Source: CAIYYO01 sp049299895 (GTDB lineage Archaea; Altiarchaeota; Altiarchaeia; IMC4; QMZM01). Taken from it: a DNA stretch of 64,000 bases. The notes under the pieces were generated by a model that was given only the letters and a program-made list of their open reading frames with translations, ran no database searches and had not been told where the DNA came from. Both the position numbers and the translations under genes were made by a program. The stretch spans positions 1-64,000 of the forward strand of contig JBAQYF010000031.1 in NCBI GenBank assembly GCA_049299895.1, in the 5' to 3' direction. Positions 24,132-32,657 of the stretch are shown here, piece after piece. How positions within the stretch are numbered: position 1 is the first letter of the stretch; each line of letters starts with the position of its first letter.

Positions 24132-26270
24132 GTGAAGCAATTGAAAGTATTCCTGTACGACTTCGGCGGGGAGATAAAGTATCCCGATAACCTTGATTTT
24201 GGAGAGGACGTAGAGATAATCCGCCTAAAAGACATATCCACTGACGAGACGCAAAGGGCGGTCGCAAAGGCGCTCAAGACAGACAAAGTGATATTCGTCG
24301 GCCCGAGCCACAGGATATCCGAGAGGTTCTTTTCCGATCCCAACATAAAGTTCGTGAACGCCCGCGAGCAGGTGGCGTGGGTCGGGCACAATCCTGAGAA
24401 GATAAGGGACCTGATAGAGGGATCGATTGCGAAATTGCGCAACTCGAAGAAGATTGAGAAGAAGCGTTTTCTGATAAAGCACAAGAGCGCACTTGTCATA
24501 GGCGCGGGGATTGCCGGCCTTGAGACCGCGCGCCAGATAGCGAATTCCGGATACAAAGTATATCTTATTGAGAAGAAACCATTCGTGGGCGGGCTTGTCG
24601 CAAGGCTCGACAGGCTGTATCCCGCCGGGACTCCGAGCTCGCACGTTCTGTATCCGCTCATAAACGAGGTTGTCAGCAACCCCAATGTCGAGGTTCTCAC
24701 AAACACCCAGATGTTGGACGTCGACGGCGTGGTGGGAGACTACAAGGTAAAACTGAAGACCAAGGGGAACGTCGTCGAGGGGAAATTGCCGAAGAAATGC
24801 GAGGAGGTGTGCCCGGTAGAAGTCGTGGACAAGATACCAAGAAAGGCTATCTACTACCAGCCTACGTATCCTGAATCGTATGGGATAGATTTCGACGCCT
24901 GCACGAAATGCGGGAACTGCGTAAAGGTATTGCGAGAGCTGTCCCTTGGGGAGACCGAGAAAACGATACACGTGGGCGCGATAGTCGTCGCGACAGGCCT
25001 CAAAGGATACGACGCAAAGAGGATAAGGGAATACGGCTACGGGAAGTACCCAAACGTGTACACGAAGCTCGAATTCGAAAGAAAATTCGCAAACGGCCTG
25101 ATAAAACCCAAGAGCGTAGTAATCGTGAACTGCGCAGGTTCAAGGGACAAGAACCACCTGCCGTACTGCTCGCGCGTCTGCTGCATGCTCGGGCTGAAAG
25201 CAGCGAAGCTCATAAAGGACACCGCACCGGATACCGACGTCTACGTGAATTACATAGACATGCGAAGCTACGGCGTATTCGAAGAATTTTATAACATCGT
25301 ACGGGAAACCTATGGAGTAAAATTCGTCCAGGGCCGGCCTTCGGAGATACTCCAGGAAGCGGACGGAAAGCTCGTCGTAAGATGCGAAGACATACTCCTT
25401 GGAAAGAACCTGGAGATGAAAGCGGATTGTGTCGTCCTCATGACAGGCTTTGTCCCGGACAAGGAGACGTTCGACCAACTGGGCATATACACAGCGGGCG
25501 CTTTCCCGATAGAATACGTCAACTCCACATACTCAATCGACTCTAATCCAAGGGGAATCTTCATCGCAGGCTCTGCGGGCTATCCCAAGGACGTCGCGGA
25601 GATACTCATCAATGCAGCGAACGCGCCGGGAGGAGTGATAGAGATACTCTCCAAGGACTTCGTCGAGAACAAGACGCCGATAGCTAAGATCGACTCTAAG
25701 GTATGCAGCGAGAACAACTGCAGGATATGCGTGACCTCATGCCCGTACGGCGCTGTGCAGGTCAAAGAGGAGATCGTGACAGTGAATGAAGAGGTCTGCA
25801 TGGGCTGCGGCATATGCACGGCGACATGCGCCGCGGGGGCAAACCAGCTTGAAGGATTCGAGGAGAAAGGAATGCTCGCGCAGATAGGCGCAATGACGAA
25901 ACACGAAGACATAATCGCGTTCATGTGCAAATGGAGCAGCTACAACGCCGCAGACAAGGCTGGGCAGGAGAGGATGACGTATCCTGAGAATGTGAAGATA
26001 ATACGGGTGCCGTGCACCGGCCGCGTCTCTGGACAGATGATACTCAAGGCGTATGAATCGGGAGCAAAAGCCGTGCTCGTCGCGGGCTGTCCGCCGGACG
26101 CCTGCCACTATTTCACCGGGAACTTCAAAGCAAGAAAGAGGATAACTGCATTAAAAGCGATGATAAAGCAGTTCGGCATAAACCCGGACTCTCTTGCCAT
26201 CGAATGGATAGGAAAGGATGAGTCCAAGAAATTCACTGACATCGTTACGAAACTGAATGAGGCTAATTAA
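24132..26270 (+). CDS. hdrA: Heterodisulfide reductase subunit A fused to MvhD
   Basis: About 712 residues. FAD-dependent, bifurcating core of Hdr. Order: N-terminal domain, Rossmann FAD site (VIGAGIAGLETARQIA, about 125), thioredoxin-reductase-like body with Cys clusters (KKCEEVCPVE, CTKCGNC), two ferredoxin clusters (CSENNCRICVTSCP, CMGCGICTATC), then a fused MvhD domain (from about 600: AFMCKWSSYNAADKAG … VPCTGRVS … AGCPPDACHY) that passes electrons from the hydrogenase. The GTG at 24132 is chosen since it sits where a leaderless mRNA would start, as in hypF; TTG at 24141 with GGTGA five bases before, and TTG 24129, are alternatives. Confidence 0.93.
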   Translation: MKQLKVFLYDFGGEIKYPDNLDFGEDVEIIRLKDISTDETQRAVAKALKTDKVIFVGPSHRISERFFSDPNIKFVNAREQVAWVGHNPEKIRDLIEGSIAKLRNSKKIEKKRFLIKHKSALVIGAGIAGLETARQIANSGYKVYLIEKKPFVGGLVARLDRLYPAGTPSSHVLYPLINEVVSNPNVEVLTNTQMLDVDGVVGDYKVKLKTKGNVVEGKLPKKCEEVCPVEVVDKIPRKAIYYQPTYPESYGIDFDACTKCGNCVKVLRELSLGETEKTIHVGAIVVATGLKGYDAKRIREYGYGKYPNVYTKLEFERKFANGLIKPKSVVIVNCAGSRDKNHLPYCSRVCCMLGLKAAKLIKDTAPDTDVYVNYIDMRSYGVFEEFYNIVRETYGVKFVQGRPSEILQEADGKLVVRCEDILLGKNLEMKADCVVLMTGFVPDKETFDQLGIYTAGAFPIEYVNSTYSIDSNPRGIFIAGSAGYPKDVAEILINAANAPGGVIEILSKDFVENKTPIAKIDSKVCSENNCRICVTSCPYGAVQVKEEIVTVNEEVCMGCGICTATCAAGANQLEGFEEKGMLAQIGAMTKHEDIIAFMCKWSSYNAADKAGQERMTYPENVKIIRVPCTGRVSGQMILKAYESGAKAVLVAGCPPDACHYFTGNFKARKRITALKAMIKQFGINPDSLAIEWIGKDESKKFTDIVTKLNEAN

Positions 26271-26273
26271 AAA

Positions 26274-27263
26274 ATGGCAGAAGCAAAAGAAAAGCTCAAA
26301 ATCGCGATATGCAGGGGAGCTACTTGCTCGGGATGCGACATAGCGATACTCGACATACACGAGCGGCTCCCGGCGGTCCTGGAGAAGGCAGAGATAGTAT
26401 ATGCCCCCACCCTCATCGACGCGAAGAACTCGGACGTCGAGAACATGAAAGACGGATCTATAGACGTCTGCTTCTATCACGGCTGCGTGCGCGACTCGGA
26501 CAACGAGGAGCTCGCGCACCTCCTGCGAAAGAAGTCCAAGATAATGATAGCCTTCGGCGCATGCGCCTGTTTCGGCGGGATATTCGGCCTCGCGAACGTG
26601 ACGGACCGGGAGGGCATAATAGAAGAGGTATACAAGAATACGGCCTCCACCGAGAACCCGGAAGGAACGACACCCCAGACGGAGTACTGGGACAAAAAAG
26701 ACCACCGGCTCACTCTTCCCGAATTATACGACAGCGTCTACGCGCTTAATGACAAAGTCGACGTAGACTACTATGTGCCATTGTGCCCGCCGATAGCAGA
26801 GCAGATAATGGCCGCGCTCACGGCGATAACTACGTGGAACCTCCCGCCGAAGGGAACTATAATCGCCTCGGAAAAAACGCTGTGCAGCGAATGCACCCGG
26901 ACGAGATCCGCTGTCAGGAAGATAGCGAAGATACACAGGCCTCATGAGATAAAGATAGACCAGGAGAAATGCATGCTCGACCAGGGACTGCTATGCATGG
27001 GACCTGCTACGAGAGCCGGATGTGGTACCATCTGCGTGAAGGCTAACGTGCCGTGCAGGGGATGCAGCGGACCCACGAAGGAGGCATTCGACCAGGGGGC
27101 GAACATGCTTGGACTTATAGCCACAATCTACGGGATACCCGAGGAATCCCTGACGGAAGAAGACGTAAAGAAGATAATGAAGGAGATAAAGGACCCGCTT
27201 GGTACGTTCTACAGATTCACTCTGCCTAAGTCGATCCTAAAGAGAAAGAGGATGGAAAAATGA
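26274..27263 (+). CDS. mvhG: F420-non-reducing [NiFe] hydrogenase small subunit
   Basis: 329 residues. Carries the Fe-S relay of the hydrogenase: ATCSGCDIAILD for the proximal cluster, GACACFGG, CPPIAEQI, CSECTRTR, and the distal Cys set CMLDQGLLCMGPATRAGCG … CVKANVPCRGC. No Tat signal, so cytoplasmic. It follows hdrA by three bases. Its partner mvhA is not immediately downstream: a foreign-looking 159-codon ORF and an mvhA remnant intervene. Confidence 0.95.
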   Translation: MAEAKEKLKIAICRGATCSGCDIAILDIHERLPAVLEKAEIVYAPTLIDAKNSDVENMKDGSIDVCFYHGCVRDSDNEELAHLLRKKSKIMIAFGACACFGGIFGLANVTDREGIIEEVYKNTASTENPEGTTPQTEYWDKKDHRLTLPELYDSVYALNDKVDVDYYVPLCPPIAEQIMAALTAITTWNLPPKGTIIASEKTLCSECTRTRSAVRKIAKIHRPHEIKIDQEKCMLDQGLLCMGPATRAGCGTICVKANVPCRGCSGPTKEAFDQGANMLGLIATIYGIPEESLTEEDVKKIMKEIKDPLGTFYRFTLPKSILKRKRMEK

Positions 27264-27739
27264 TGGAGAAGAGAATATTTATGTATAGGGAAGACAATAG
27301 TCGATACATATCAATTTTAGATATATGCATAGACTTTTATAAGACCAAAGTTACGTACAGATCATCCAAAACTGTGTTGTTATTATCCATCTCAGTTTCG
27401 TTTATAATTGCGCTTTTATCACTTTCGTGTAATAACATTATCGCTAATTTTCCCTTTATGCAGATAGTAATAATGATCACTATGATCATTTTAGGTGGGA
27501 TTGCCTTTTCAGAAGCGTCTGATTTCGGAAGAGATTTTAAAACTTTGAGAAAACTACATAGAGCCAAGATTGAACCTGACCAATGGCGGCTAATTGTGAT
27601 GTTTGATGAAGTAGGAATTAAGGAGGCAAATACCGAGAGGATATTAACCGTTGAAAATAATGATGGCTCAGGATTAATCGAGGGGGCAATTTTATTACTG
27701 CTTTGCTCTCTTTTAAAGAGTAGTCGACATACAAAATGA
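27260..27739 (+). CDS. Unknown membrane protein inserted between mvhG and mvhA
   Basis: 159 residues, start overlapping the mvhG stop (ATGA); Met8 is an alternative start. Two hydrophobic stretches (TVLLLSISVSFIIALLSLS, FMQIVIMITMIILGGIAF; about 39-58 and 66-84) suggest a helical hairpin in the membrane with a cytoplasmic C-terminal domain. No family recognised. DNA is much more AT-rich than the flanking hydrogenase genes and uses different codons, indicating acquisition. Its stop overlaps the ATG of the mvhA remnant. It is not a known hydrogenase subunit. Confidence 0.6.
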   Translation: MMEKRIFMYREDNSRYISILDICIDFYKTKVTYRSSKTVLLLSISVSFIIALLSLSCNNIIANFPFMQIVIMITMIILGGIAFSEASDFGRDFKTLRKLHRAKIEPDQWRLIVMFDEVGIKEANTERILTVENNDGSGLIEGAILLLLCSLLKSSRHTK

Positions 27740-27806
27740 ACGACAAAAACGCATCACCATCAACCCAGTCACAAGACTGGAGGGCCACCCAAAGATAGAC
27801 CATCAA
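27736..27806 (+). pseudogene. Remnant of a second mvhA 5' end
   Basis: From 27747 the frame reads KRITINPVTRLEGHPKIDHQ, matching the intact large subunit IIINPVTRLEGHAKIDIF. Over 48 aligned bases there are 10 differences, mostly at third positions. The ATG at 27736 is out of frame with this piece by one base in an A5 run, and homology ends near 27803. A decayed start of a homologous, already diverged large-subunit gene. Confidence 0.8.
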
Positions 27807-27826
27807 CCCTTTTGAGTTGGCGAAAC

Positions 27827-27854
27827 GGGCCACATACGCTAACGCTAGTGGCCC
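27827..27854. repeat. Perfect hairpin upstream of mvhA
   Basis: GGGCCAC (27827-27833) pairs with GTGGCCC (27848-27854); the 14-base loop contains ACGCTA twice in tandem. It lies between the mvhA remnant and the intact start. Confidence 0.5.
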
Positions 27855-27879
27855 AGACGAAATAAACCAATAAAAGAAA

Positions 27880-29358
27880 ATGACTCACGAGAAGAAAAAA
27901 GAGATAATCATAAACCCTGTTACAAGGCTCGAAGGCCACGCGAAGATAGACATCTTCCTGAACGATTCGGGGAACGTGGAAGACGCCTATTTCCAGGTCA
28001 TCGAGCTGCGGGGCTTTGAGAAGTTCTGCCAGGGCAGGCCTGCGGAAGAGATGCCCAGGATCGCTCCAAGGATATGCGGCGTCTGCCCTAATCCGCATCA
28101 CATGGCTTCAGGGAAGGCTGTTGACATGGTGTTCGGAGTCGAAGCAACGGAGACGGCAAAGAAACTGAGGGAACTGTCGCTCTGCGCGCACTACATGCAC
28201 AGCCACATAGCGCACTTCTACGCGCTGGGTGGGCCGGATTTCATAATAGGCCCGGCGGCTGATCCTGCTGAGAGGAATATTGTTGGAGTCATAAACAAAG
28301 TGGGTGGAGAGATAGCAGGACAAGTAATAACCGCCCGCGCATACGCACAAAGAATACAGCAGATAATAAGCGGAAGGGCGACTCACCCCATAAACAATCT
28401 TCCAGGAGGGCTTGCAAAACCCATAACTTCAGAAGAGCAGAAGGAAATAGAGAAGATGAGTAAGACCCTTCTGGGCTTTGGCAAATTCACGCTGCAGATA
28501 TTCGAAGACATCGTCCTCAAGAACAAGGATTACGTGGACATAATAACAGGAGACATATACCAACACAGGACGTATTATATGGGGACGGTTGACGCGAAGA
28601 ACAAGGTCACATTCTACGACGGAGACATACGCGTCGTATCTCCCGAAGGAAAGGAGTATGAAAAATTCAGGGGTGAAAAATACCTGGACCACATAGCGGA
28701 ACACGTGGAGCCCTGGACGTATCTCAAGTTCCCGTACCTGAAAAAGAACGGCTGGAAGGGCATAGTCGACGGAGCGGACTCTGGAGTATACAGGGTCGCC
28801 CCACTCGCCCGGCTGAACGCCGCGGACGGGATGGCAACGCCTCTTGCAAACGAGGCATATGATAAGATGTACGAGACCCTCGGGGGAAAGCCCGTGCACG
28901 CGACACTCGCCATGCACTGGGCGAGGGTTATAGAGATAATGTATGCTGCGGAAAGGATAAAAGAACTCATAGAGGACCCGCAGATAACGGATACGGACGT
29001 CAGGAACATCCCCACAGACGTCGTCGGAGAAGGCATCGGACAAGTGGAAGCACCGCGAGGCACTTTATTCCATCATTACAAAACGGACGACGAAGGGATA
29101 CTCACGAAGATAAACATCGTGGTCGCGACAGGGAACAACAACGCAGCGATATGCATGTCCGTGAAGCGCGCGGCAGAGAAGCTCATAAAGAACTGGAAAG
29201 TAGACGACGGCATACTCAACATGATAGAGATGGCATTCCGGGCATACGACCCGTGCTTCGCATGCGCGACGCACACGCTGCCGGGGCACATGCCACTTGA
29301 GATAAGGATATACGATGCGGAGAAGAAATTGTACAAGAGGATAACCAGATATGAATAA
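27880..29358 (+). CDS. mvhA: F420-non-reducing [NiFe] hydrogenase large subunit
   Basis: 492 residues. Binds the Ni-Fe centre through RICGVC (65-70) and DPCFACATH near the C-terminus. About 27 residues follow the His of the second motif, so a C-terminal peptide must be cut off after metal insertion; the protease is encoded directly downstream. With MvhG and the MvhD domain of HdrA it would oxidise H2 and feed HdrABC. ATG at 27880 follows an A-rich stretch without a clear ribosome site. Confidence 0.96.
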   Translation: MTHEKKKEIIINPVTRLEGHAKIDIFLNDSGNVEDAYFQVIELRGFEKFCQGRPAEEMPRIAPRICGVCPNPHHMASGKAVDMVFGVEATETAKKLRELSLCAHYMHSHIAHFYALGGPDFIIGPAADPAERNIVGVINKVGGEIAGQVITARAYAQRIQQIISGRATHPINNLPGGLAKPITSEEQKEIEKMSKTLLGFGKFTLQIFEDIVLKNKDYVDIITGDIYQHRTYYMGTVDAKNKVTFYDGDIRVVSPEGKEYEKFRGEKYLDHIAEHVEPWTYLKFPYLKKNGWKGIVDGADSGVYRVAPLARLNAADGMATPLANEAYDKMYETLGGKPVHATLAMHWARVIEIMYAAERIKELIEDPQITDTDVRNIPTDVVGEGIGQVEAPRGTLFHHYKTDDEGILTKINIVVATGNNNAAICMSVKRAAEKLIKNWKVDDGILNMIEMAFRAYDPCFACATHTLPGHMPLEIRIYDAEKKLYKRITRYE

Positions 29359-29809
29359 CAAGACCCTCGTGATGGGCGTAGGGAACCCCATACTCAAAGA
29401 TGACGGAGTTGGGATCCACGCAGTAAGGGAACTACAGAAGACAGTTACTGGAGTGGATTTCCTTGAAGAATCGTTGTCGGGGCTGGAACTCATCGAGCAG
29501 TTCCGCGGATACGATAGGGTCGTGATAATAGACGCAGTGAAGACACAGGGAGGCGTACCTGGAGAGATGTATCATCTGACTCCCGAGGACATGCCGACCC
29601 TGCACGGGCTCTCGCCGCACGACGCGGACTTTCGCAGTGCTATCGAATACGGAAAAAAATTCATGGGAGTAATGCCCTTAATAGAGATATACGGAATAGA
29701 AGTAGAGAATGTAACAGAATATGGAGAAACTCTTACAGCGGAAGTGGAGAGGTCTCTTCCGGGGCTGGTAGAGAAGATTAAGGTCAAACTCGAAGATGGA
29801 TCTACGTGA
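29351..29809 (+). CDS. Hydrogenase maturation endopeptidase
   Basis: 152 residues, HyaD/HycI/FrhD family. GVGNPILKDDGVGIHAV carries the nickel-sensing Glu/Asp region, with VIIDAVKT and SPHDADF as further conserved parts. It removes the C-terminal peptide of the large subunit after nickel is in place. Overlaps mvhA by 8 bases and hdrC by 14, so it is embedded in the operon. Confidence 0.93.
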   Translation: MNNKTLVMGVGNPILKDDGVGIHAVRELQKTVTGVDFLEESLSGLELIEQFRGYDRVVIIDAVKTQGGVPGEMYHLTPEDMPTLHGLSPHDADFRSAIEYGKKFMGVMPLIEIYGIEVENVTEYGETLTAEVERSLPGLVEKIKVKLEDGST

Positions 29810-30236
29810 GGAACTAAAGCACGAAATAGATGCAAAGACATTAAGCTATTGCTTTTCATGCGGCATGTGCACCGGAGGGTGCCCCTCGGCCCGGATGAAT
29901 GAGAAATACAATCCCAGGAGGATACTCCACAGGGCGGTGATAGAAGGAAAGATAGAAGACGACGTCTGGCTCTGCACGAACTGTTACACATGCCAGGAAC
30001 GCTGCCCGACAAAAACGAAAGTAGCGGACATCATAAGCCTCCTGCGCCGGCTCTATGTTAAAGAAAAAGGGATACCTGAATCAATAAGACCGCTCGTAAC
30101 GAATTTACAGGCCTGCGGATTCACGGCGACCATAGGCGAACTCGAGAACAAGAGAAGGGAGAGAATGGGCCTTCCGCCCGTTAAGACGAATGACGAGATA
30201 AAGAGGATCATCGAGAAGACAGGAGGAGGGAAATGA
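29796..30236 (+). CDS. hdrC: Heterodisulfide reductase subunit C
   Basis: 146 residues with two [4Fe-4S] motifs: CFSCGMCTGGCP (about 19-30) and CTNCYTCQERCP (about 60-71). Passes electrons from HdrA to HdrB. Its end overlaps hdrB (ATGA). Confidence 0.95.
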   Translation: MDLREELKHEIDAKTLSYCFSCGMCTGGCPSARMNEKYNPRRILHRAVIEGKIEDDVWLCTNCYTCQERCPTKTKVADIISLLRRLYVKEKGIPESIRPLVTNLQACGFTATIGELENKRRERMGLPPVKTNDEIKRIIEKTGGGK

Positions 30237-31111
30237 AAAACAAATATGCTTATTTCATCGGCTGCACGATACCATTCCGCGCCTCCAACTACGACCTTGC
30301 CACAAGGAAGGTTACGGAGTCGCTGGGAATAGAGCTTGTCGACCTCCCGGATGCGGGATGCTGCGGCCTGTATTTCGAGCTCATAAACGAGATGACGTAT
30401 CTTTCCATGGCCGCCCGCGTGCTGTCGATGGCGGAAGAGAAGAAACTCGACCTCCTCGTACTATGCAACGGATGCAACGGCTCATTGTACCGGGCCAACA
30501 AGAAGCTGAAGGAGAACCCGGAACTAAAGGACAAAGTGAACGAAGTCCTGACTGAAGTAGGCCGCGAGTACAGGGGAACTATAGAAGTAAAGCACCTCAT
30601 CCGTGTGCTGTACGAAGACATCGGGATAGAGAAAATAAAAGAAAAGATCGCTAACCCCCTCACGAACGTGAAAGCCGCGGCGCACTACGGCTGCCACCTT
30701 TTGAAGCCTTCGGAAGAGATCATGTTCGACGATCCGAAAAATCCAGTAAGTTTGGACAGGCTAATCGAAGTAACGGGAGCAAAGTCGGTCGACTACTACG
30801 ACAAGCTGCAGTGCTGCGGAGGATACGTGCTGGCAGCGGACGCGAAGACCGCCTATAAGATGACTGGCGAGAAGCTTTCGCACGTCAAAGCGGCCGGTGC
30901 CGACATAATGATCACAGGCTGCCCGTTCTGCAACGTCATGTATGATGCTAACCAGAGGGCTGCGGAGACTGAGACAGGTCAGCAGTACAAGATACCGTGC
31001 CTGCATTATCCGCAGCTTCTGGCGCTTGCGATGGGGGTCGATCCGAAGGAATTGGGCTTCGAACAGAACAGGGTGAGGCCTGATATGAAACTGTTTATCA
31101 AATCTCCTTAA
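30233..31111 (+). CDS. hdrB: Heterodisulfide reductase subunit B
   Basis: 292 residues with two complete CCG domains: CTIPF … AGCCGLY … LCNGCNG, and YGCHLLKP … LQCCGGY … GCPFCN. These bind the noncubane [4Fe-4S] pair that reduces the disulfide. The sequence ends ELGFEQNRVRPDMKLFIKSP. No methyl-CoM reductase genes are seen here, so the substrate may be CoM-S-S-CoB or another thiol couple. A diverged second copy of this C-terminus lies at 32435-32599 beyond the next gene. Confidence 0.95.
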   Translation: MKNKYAYFIGCTIPFRASNYDLATRKVTESLGIELVDLPDAGCCGLYFELINEMTYLSMAARVLSMAEEKKLDLLVLCNGCNGSLYRANKKLKENPELKDKVNEVLTEVGREYRGTIEVKHLIRVLYEDIGIEKIKEKIANPLTNVKAAAHYGCHLLKPSEEIMFDDPKNPVSLDRLIEVTGAKSVDYYDKLQCCGGYVLAADAKTAYKMTGEKLSHVKAAGADIMITGCPFCNVMYDANQRAAETETGQQYKIPCLHYPQLLALAMGVDPKELGFEQNRVRPDMKLFIKSP

Positions 31112-31124
31112 GCTATAAAAAATA

Positions 31125-32396
31125 TCAGTTCGGCGCGTGGCCGGCCGGATTAGCCCATGAGTTTATCAGGTCTATCACTTCCCCTATACTCATTTCTCCA
31201 GTTACCCACTCGTTGATCCCTGATAATACCTCTGACAATTCTACTATTTCACAAGGGGGCGAGTTCCCGGGCATAAGGCATGAGGCAGTTGTCGTGGATG
31301 TCGTACTGCTTGTCGAAGTCGTAGTGACCATCGTGGTTGTGGATGTCGTACTGCTCGTAGACGTTGTCGTGAGGATCGTAGTAGTGGTTGTAGAAGTGGT
31401 TGTCGTAGTAGTGGTTGTGGAAGTAGTCGTCGTAGTGACGCCTTCTAGTACCAGAACGCCCCCGTCGTTGTCAGTTACTTGTGTTCCCTGCCCGGCATAT
31501 AGTTTTCCATTATAGGATTCAAGCGCATATACAGTCTTGTTGCCGGCGTAGCTTGTCTGCCAGCCAACCCCATTGTAGACTATTATTCCTCCGACACCAA
31601 GCCCTGCATACAGCTTTCCGCCAAAGCTCTTCAATCCATAGACAGTGTGGCTGCTTGGATATGTAGTATACCAGTTTGTCCCGTCGAGGACGAAGATGCC
31701 TTGATTCGTTCCCACGTAGAGCTTTCCGTCATATTCTTCCATGGATTCGACGAACTCAGTACCATTGTGAACTATTTCCCAGGAGGTGCCGTTGAATGCG
31801 ATCACGTTGTTGTGGGTGAGCCAAACAGTTTCTATCCCGGCATAAAGTTTACCATTATACGCCTTTAGTGCATAGACCCTTCCCTCTGGAGAGTAAGCTA
31901 TAGCCCAATTTGTTCCGTTAAAATAGATAATTGCAGGAATTTCAGAGTAACCGGTCAGGCTACCTGAGTACAGCTTCCCATCATACACTTCAAGGGATGC
32001 AGACAGAGAGCAACCGGGTACATCATAAGTCCAGACTGCGCTTAAATTTTGGCTCCATCCGCTGCCGTTATATGCGAGTATATCGCTGTAAGGATCCCCA
32101 TAAATTTCAGATGCATAAAGCCTGCCGTCGTATTCTTTGATAGCCATGATAAGAGAACCTGCAAGGGTCGCATACGACGTCCGCCAGGAGCTGCCGTTAA
32201 AGGCGTAGATATTGCTGGTCCGTTTACCGTCTTCCTGATACCCGCCGGCATACAGACTCCCCTGATACGCCCCAAGAGAGTAGATGCTGACGTTGCCTTT
32301 GTCATATATACGAGTCCATGTGTCCGCATACCCGCAAAAAGGAAGCACCATCAATAATAAAAGGCCCCCCCCCAGTAGAAGATTTTTAGTTTCCAT
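31125..32396 (-). CDS. Secreted beta-propeller protein with Thr-rich stalk and dockerin-like C-terminus
   Basis: 423 residues. Signal peptide (LLLGGGLLLLMVLPFCGYA), then about seven or eight repeats of the form YNGKLYAG … VxxFNGTxW, a propeller pattern; many NGT/NGS sequons suggest N-glycosylation. Next a long Thr/Ser stalk (about 325-370), then LSEVLSGINEWVTGEMSIGEVIDLINSWA, a short helical pair common at the ends of archaeal surface proteins and resembling dockerin. Probably displayed on the cell surface. It lies on the opposite strand between intact hdrB and an hdrB remnant, so it looks inserted. Confidence 0.8.
   Translation of the reverse strand: METKNLLLGGGLLLLMVLPFCGYADTWTRIYDKGNVSIYSLGAYQGSLYAGGYQEDGKRTSNIYAFNGSSWRTSYATLAGSLIMAIKEYDGRLYASEIYGDPYSDILAYNGSGWSQNLSAVWTYDVPGCSLSASLEVYDGKLYSGSLTGYSEIPAIIYFNGTNWAIAYSPEGRVYALKAYNGKLYAGIETVWLTHNNVIAFNGTSWEIVHNGTEFVESMEEYDGKLYVGTNQGIFVLDGTNWYTTYPSSHTVYGLKSFGGKLYAGLGVGGIIVYNGVGWQTSYAGNKTVYALESYNGKLYAGQGTQVTDNDGGVLVLEGVTTTTTSTTTTTTTTSTTTTTILTTTSTSSTTSTTTMVTTTSTSSTTSTTTASCLMPGNSPPCEIVELSEVLSGINEWVTGEMSIGEVIDLINSWANPAGHAPN
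31284..31440. repeat. Low-complexity ACN repeat encoding a Thr/Ser stalk
   Basis: Near-periodic trinucleotides (GTA/GTG/GTC on the plus strand) encode the Thr-rich linker; near-duplicated blocks such as GTGGATGTCGTACTGCT occur twice. Prone to length change. Confidence 0.7.
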
Positions 32397-32434
32397 CGTA
32401 TAGAATATTATAAACTCAGGTAAAAAAGCATGTA

Positions 32435-32599
32435 ATGCCCTGGCTGATTCAACCTACTACTCTTGAACTCAAAAGAGAGTTCAGTCCAAAGAATCTGGAC
32501 TTCGGGCAGAACAGGCGACTCCAACAGGAATCGTACCCCCAGATGCTCTTCGTTTATGGCTTGAGGCCGGATATGAAAATGTTCCTAAGGAAGGTTTGA
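32435..32599 (+). pseudogene. Remnant of a second hdrB 3' end in a 54-codon ORF
   Basis: An ORF from ATG 32435 to TGA 32597-32599. It contains PKNLDFGQNR and LRPDMKMFLRKV, matching the intact HdrB tail PKELGFEQNR-VRPDMKLFIKSP. Between the two matching parts are 15 extra in-frame residues (RLQQESYPQMLFVYG). The upstream part contains a perfect hairpin TGAACTC (32464-32470)/GAGTTCA (32477-32483). The first ~18 codons have no match in HdrB. Whether it is translated is unknown. Confidence 0.7.
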
Positions 32600-32657
32600 A
32601 TATTCTTCTCTTTTTTTACTTTGTTTCTCTAAGATACGACGCAACGGTGTATCTGCC

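Noticed and set aside
27470..27492. AATGATC…GATCATT inverted repeat resembling the hydrogenase operator
   Set aside because: It lies inside the 159-codon ORF, has a 5-base spacer rather than 2, and no promoter follows; probably chance in AT-rich DNA.
31284..31440. CRISPR-like repeat array
   Set aside because: The periodicity is trinucleotide and encodes a Thr/Ser linker; there are no repeat-spacer units.
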